A DNA stretch of 64,000 bases, taken from Desulfomicrobium apsheronum. GTDB taxonomy: Bacteria > Desulfobacterota > Desulfovibrionia > Desulfovibrionales > Desulfomicrobiaceae. Where the stretch lies: NCBI RefSeq assembly GCF_900114115.1, contig NZ_FORX01000003.1, positions 186,001 to 250,000 on the forward strand, written 5' to 3'. Both the position numbers and the translations under genes were made by a program. Below are positions 61,676-64,000 of the stretch, one piece after another (the first letter of the stretch is position 1; each line of letters starts with the position of its first letter). Under the pieces are notes generated by a model, which saw nothing but the letters and a program-made list of their open reading frames with translations, was not told the DNA's origin and did not search any database.

Positions 61676-63574
61676 CTAAACTCCGAGTATCCTTCGCAAA
61701 TCGGCCAGAGGCCTGGGTTTTTGGACTCTGGGCAAGGTCCGCAGGACCTCTTCCACCGTGGTCAGGCCAATGGCCGCCTTGGTGATGCCGTCTTCCATCA
61801 GGGAAATCATGCCGGCCTTCTCGACACTGATAACGCGCAGATCGTGGGTAGTCTTGCGCTGCAGGACCGCGTCCCGGATAAAAACTTCCGGGATGAGCAT
61901 CTCGTACACGGCCAGACGGCCCTTGTAGCCGCTGTGCCTGCAGATCGCGCACCCCCGGCCCTTGCGGAATTCCGCGCCGGCCAGATCCCCGTAGGTGCAA
62001 CCCATGCGCCTCAGCTGGCTGAGGTCGGGCTGATAAGGGACCGCGCAGTGCGGGCAGACCCGTCGCACCAAGCGCTGCGAGAGGATGCAGGACAGGGTCG
62101 AGGAAACCAGAAACGGTTCGATGTTCATATCCAGCAGGCGGACCAGGGCGCCGATGCTGTCCTCGGTGTGGAAGGTCGTCAAAACTTTGTGTCCGGTCAG
62201 GGCGGTCTGAATGCACATCTCCGCCGAAAAATGGTCGCGCACCTCGCCGATGACCACGATGTCCGGGTCCTGACGGACGATGTGCTTCAGGGTCTCCTCG
62301 AAAGTCAGGCCTATGGAGGGCATGATGGAACATTGCCCGATGCCGCGCACCTTGTATTCGACCGGATCTTCGGCCGTGATGATGCTCACCTCGGGCCGGT
62401 TCAGATAATTGATGCAGCTGTAGACCGTGGTCGATTTGCCGGACCCCGTGGGTCCGGTGACCATGATCACCCCGGAGGGCGCGTCCAGGGCTTCTTCCAT
62501 GAACCGGCTGAGCATGCCCGGGAGCATCCCAAGTTCGTGCATGGGCAAAAGCTCTTCCTGATTCTTCAACAGGCGCATGACGATCTGTTCGCCGTACACC
62601 GTGACATAAAAGGACATGCGCAGATCGATCTGCACGCCCATGTGATTGAAAATGAGCCGCCCGTCCTGATGCCGCCTTTTTTCCGCGATGTCCGCGCCGC
62701 ACATGATCTTGAAACGGCTGACCAGCGGAGCCACGGCACCGATGGGATAATCGCGGAAATGGACCATGACGCCATCTTCGCGGAAGCGGACCCGCAAGCG
62801 GTCGGCCATGGGCTCGACATGAATGTCGCTGGCCCCACGCTTGAACGCGGCCAGTACGATGGAGTTGGCGATCTCGACGATGTTCAGACGGTTCAGGTCC
62901 GCCCCGTTCCCGATGCGCAGCTCTTCCTTGCGCTTGGTCAGCACATCGTTGAGCTGGCTGACCCGGGTGATGCAGACGACAATGTTCTTGCCGAAATAAT
63001 CCCGCGCCGCGTCCAGACTGCGTGGATCGAGAGGATCGGCGAAGGCGACGCGCACCGAACCGTCGGACTGCATGTCGAAGGGCACAAAGCGGTATTGCTC
63101 GTAGTATTCCACGGGCCCGCGAGCCATCAGCCCCGGATCCGGATCCTTGGCCGCAAGCTCCAGGATCGGCAAGCCGAGCTGCATGGCCAATATTTCCGTC
63201 AGCTTCTCGTCCGCCAGAAATTTGTGTTGGATGAGGATGTCGCCCAGTTTCTGCTGGCGCCCGCCCTGCAACTGCAAATCGAGGGCGCGGTTGAGCTCCT
63301 CGTCGGTCAGATAACCCAGGCCGTTCAGCAGATCGCCGATGCGCAATTCGCCCTGGTTGCGCCGAACCGTCTGGCGGATCGTCTCGTCGGTTACGTAACC
63401 AAGCTCCCGCACGACGTCGGTCAGTGGCTTGCTCATGTGCAGCTTGGACGTGACCCGCCGCGCATATTGCGCCTGCTCGACGGTCAGATGCCCTTCGCGA
63501 ATCAGAAGCCTGATGATGGGATTGATGGCCTCTTCGGTCCCGTTGCCGTTACCGTTGTCAAAATCCCTGTTCAT
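61676..63574 (-). CDS. GspE/PilB-type secretion or pilus ATPase
   Basis: Cytoplasmic AAA-like ATPase of 632 residues. Two N-terminal MshEN-type segments (about residues 20-190; MshEN domains can bind c-di-GMP) precede the ATPase core with GPTGSGKSTT (Walker A, near residue 370), ITAEDPVEY (Asp box), IGEVRDHFSA (Walker B) and TTFHTEDS (His box). A four-cysteine zinc site CPHC (near 504) and CAIC (near 543) is typical of the GspE class. No pilin, PilC or PilT gene is adjacent in the window. Confidence 0.92.
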   Translation of the reverse strand: MNRDFDNGNGNGTEEAINPIIRLLIREGHLTVEQAQYARRVTSKLHMSKPLTDVVRELGYVTDETIRQTVRRNQGELRIGDLLNGLGYLTDEELNRALDLQLQGGRQQKLGDILIQHKFLADEKLTEILAMQLGLPILELAAKDPDPGLMARGPVEYYEQYRFVPFDMQSDGSVRVAFADPLDPRSLDAARDYFGKNIVVCITRVSQLNDVLTKRKEELRIGNGADLNRLNIVEIANSIVLAAFKRGASDIHVEPMADRLRVRFREDGVMVHFRDYPIGAVAPLVSRFKIMCGADIAEKRRHQDGRLIFNHMGVQIDLRMSFYVTVYGEQIVMRLLKNQEELLPMHELGMLPGMLSRFMEEALDAPSGVIMVTGPTGSGKSTTVYSCINYLNRPEVSIITAEDPVEYKVRGIGQCSIMPSIGLTFEETLKHIVRQDPDIVVIGEVRDHFSAEMCIQTALTGHKVLTTFHTEDSIGALVRLLDMNIEPFLVSSTLSCILSQRLVRRVCPHCAVPYQPDLSQLRRMGCTYGDLAGAEFRKGRGCAICRHSGYKGRLAVYEMLIPEVFIRDAVLQRKTTHDLRVISVEKAGMISLMEDGITKAAIGLTTVEEVLRTLPRVQKPRPLADLRRILGV

Positions 63575-63592
63575 GCACCCCTCCGGACAGGA

Positions 63593-64000
63593 TCAATGCA
63601 GAAGGTAAAAACCGAGTTCCTTGTCATATTCGCTCCTGGAAAACTTGGCGCCGATGGTCCCGCTACGGATATTGCGGACAGAGGCCGTCCGCTGGATGAG
63701 ATTCTCCGGCGGAGAATCGAGACGAAACCGCACCGTCACCACGTCGCCGATCTGTAGAACCGCCTGCTCTTCTTCCTGTAACGACTCAAGGGAGAAGGAC
63801 AATCCGCTCATGGACAGATCGCGCACCCTCATCTCCAGATCATCTCCGGTCCTATGCACTGTGCACCAACCCGCCAGGGCCACGGACCTGCGATAGTATT
63901 CCCTGAATTCAACCAGCATGGTCATGCTTTCGCCGCAGCGGCACTTGATCCTGATGCGGCTGTCGCGGTCCCGATACGCCGAGGCATCAAAATTGGTTAC
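63593..64000 (-). CDS. PilZ-like domain protein, 5' truncated by window edge
   Basis: The frame is open to the right edge: in-frame codons upstream of ATG 63925 encode a basic stretch including RIRIKCRCGESMTMLVEF, so the gene most likely starts beyond the window. The visible 135 residues contain VALAGWCTV and VRDLSMSGLSF (DxSxxG, PilZ c-di-GMP half-motif) and a beta-barrel ending GAKFSRSEYDKELGFYL. The RxxxR half-motif would be YYRRSV. It lies 18 bases upstream of the GspE-type gene, so c-di-GMP control of that system is plausible. Confidence 0.8.
   Translation of the reverse strand, partial: VTNFDASAYRDRDSRIRIKCRCGESMTMLVEFREYYRRSVALAGWCTVHRTGDDLEMRVRDLSMSGLSFSLESLQEEEQAVLQIGDVVTVRFRLDSPPENLIQRTASVRNIRSGTIGAKFSRSEYDKELGFYLLH

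Noticed and set aside
61679-62702. In-frame upstream extension of the HDOD gene
   Set aside because: It overlaps the GspE-type gene in another frame and has Arg/His/Gly-rich composition; the HDOD start at 61673 has its own ribosome-binding site.
61586-63757. Long plus-strand frame opposite the GspE-type and HDOD genes
   Set aside because: Antisense shadow; both minus-strand genes have complete motifs.
1-64000. CRISPR arrays, insertion sequences and rRNA genes
   Set aside because: No regularly spaced repeats, transposase-like proteins, terminal inverted repeats or rRNA sequences were recognised.

Overview
The window looks like chromosome of a high-GC, anaerobic, sulfate-reducing deltaproteobacterium of the Desulfovibrionales type (a Desulfomicrobium-like organism would fit; this is inference, no marker gene settles it). 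The basis is a DsrC protein with both C-terminal redox cysteines, a six-cysteine Desulfovibrio-type ferredoxin, a tungsten/molybdenum aldehyde:ferredoxin oxidoreductase, a heterodisulfide-reductase-like CCG iron-sulfur protein and the futalosine menaquinone enzyme MqnE. No phage, insertion sequence or CRISPR array was seen.

Region by region. 1-8 kb: the end of a nucleoside/sugar-type ABC permease and a cytosine deaminase (nucleobase salvage), a GrlR-like small protein, MFS, EamA and MarC membrane proteins, a CCG iron-sulfur protein, a glycosyltransferase and an ICMT-like membrane methyltransferase. 8-12.4 kb: an RND efflux pump and its periplasmic adaptor. 12.6-17.4 kb: a lipocalin, a PAS protein with a kinase-like phosphoacceptor box but no ATPase domain, cardiolipin synthase, two small cysteine-rich proteins and a stand-alone dsrC. 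17.4-21.1 kb: malQ-glgB (glycogen metabolism) and a 47-residue membrane protein. 21-33.4 kb: mqnE, ribosomal protein S1, rimO with a second radical-SAM gene, an IHF/HU gene, rlpA with an unknown partner, the aldehyde oxidoreductase, a CLC-CBS chloride channel and ribF. A tRNA-Leu(CAG) is at 33.5 kb.

33.8-42.5 kb is the most unusual part. A PAS-like sensor is followed by a FadR/GntR-type regulator, a tiny protein, a polytopic membrane protein, a Tat-exported metallo-beta-lactamase-fold protein, a CobW-type GTPase with a 300-residue N-terminal extension, and ExbB-ExbD-TonB. The last four genes overlap start-to-stop. A palindrome of the form TGGT-N3-ACCA lies upstream of the PAS gene and, in three copies, upstream of the regulator, which ties the locus into one predicted regulon. 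I read it as an envelope uptake or processing system energised by TonB and assisted by a metallochaperone-like GTPase; the substrate is unknown.

42.9-49.2 kb: a solute-binding protein, an ABC-2 exporter followed by a DUF190-CBS protein, a MotA/MotB-like pair and a ferredoxin. 49.3-64 kb is a run of minus-strand genes: EmrB/EmrA-type drug efflux, a helicase fused to an exonuclease (MrfA plus MrfB in one chain), an NtrC-family two-component pair, phosphoglucose isomerase, an aspartate-type aminotransferase, an HDOD protein, a GspE/PilB-type ATPase and a PilZ-type protein cut by the right edge. Most genes are tightly packed, and several starts were set by four-base ATGA or GTGA overlaps.
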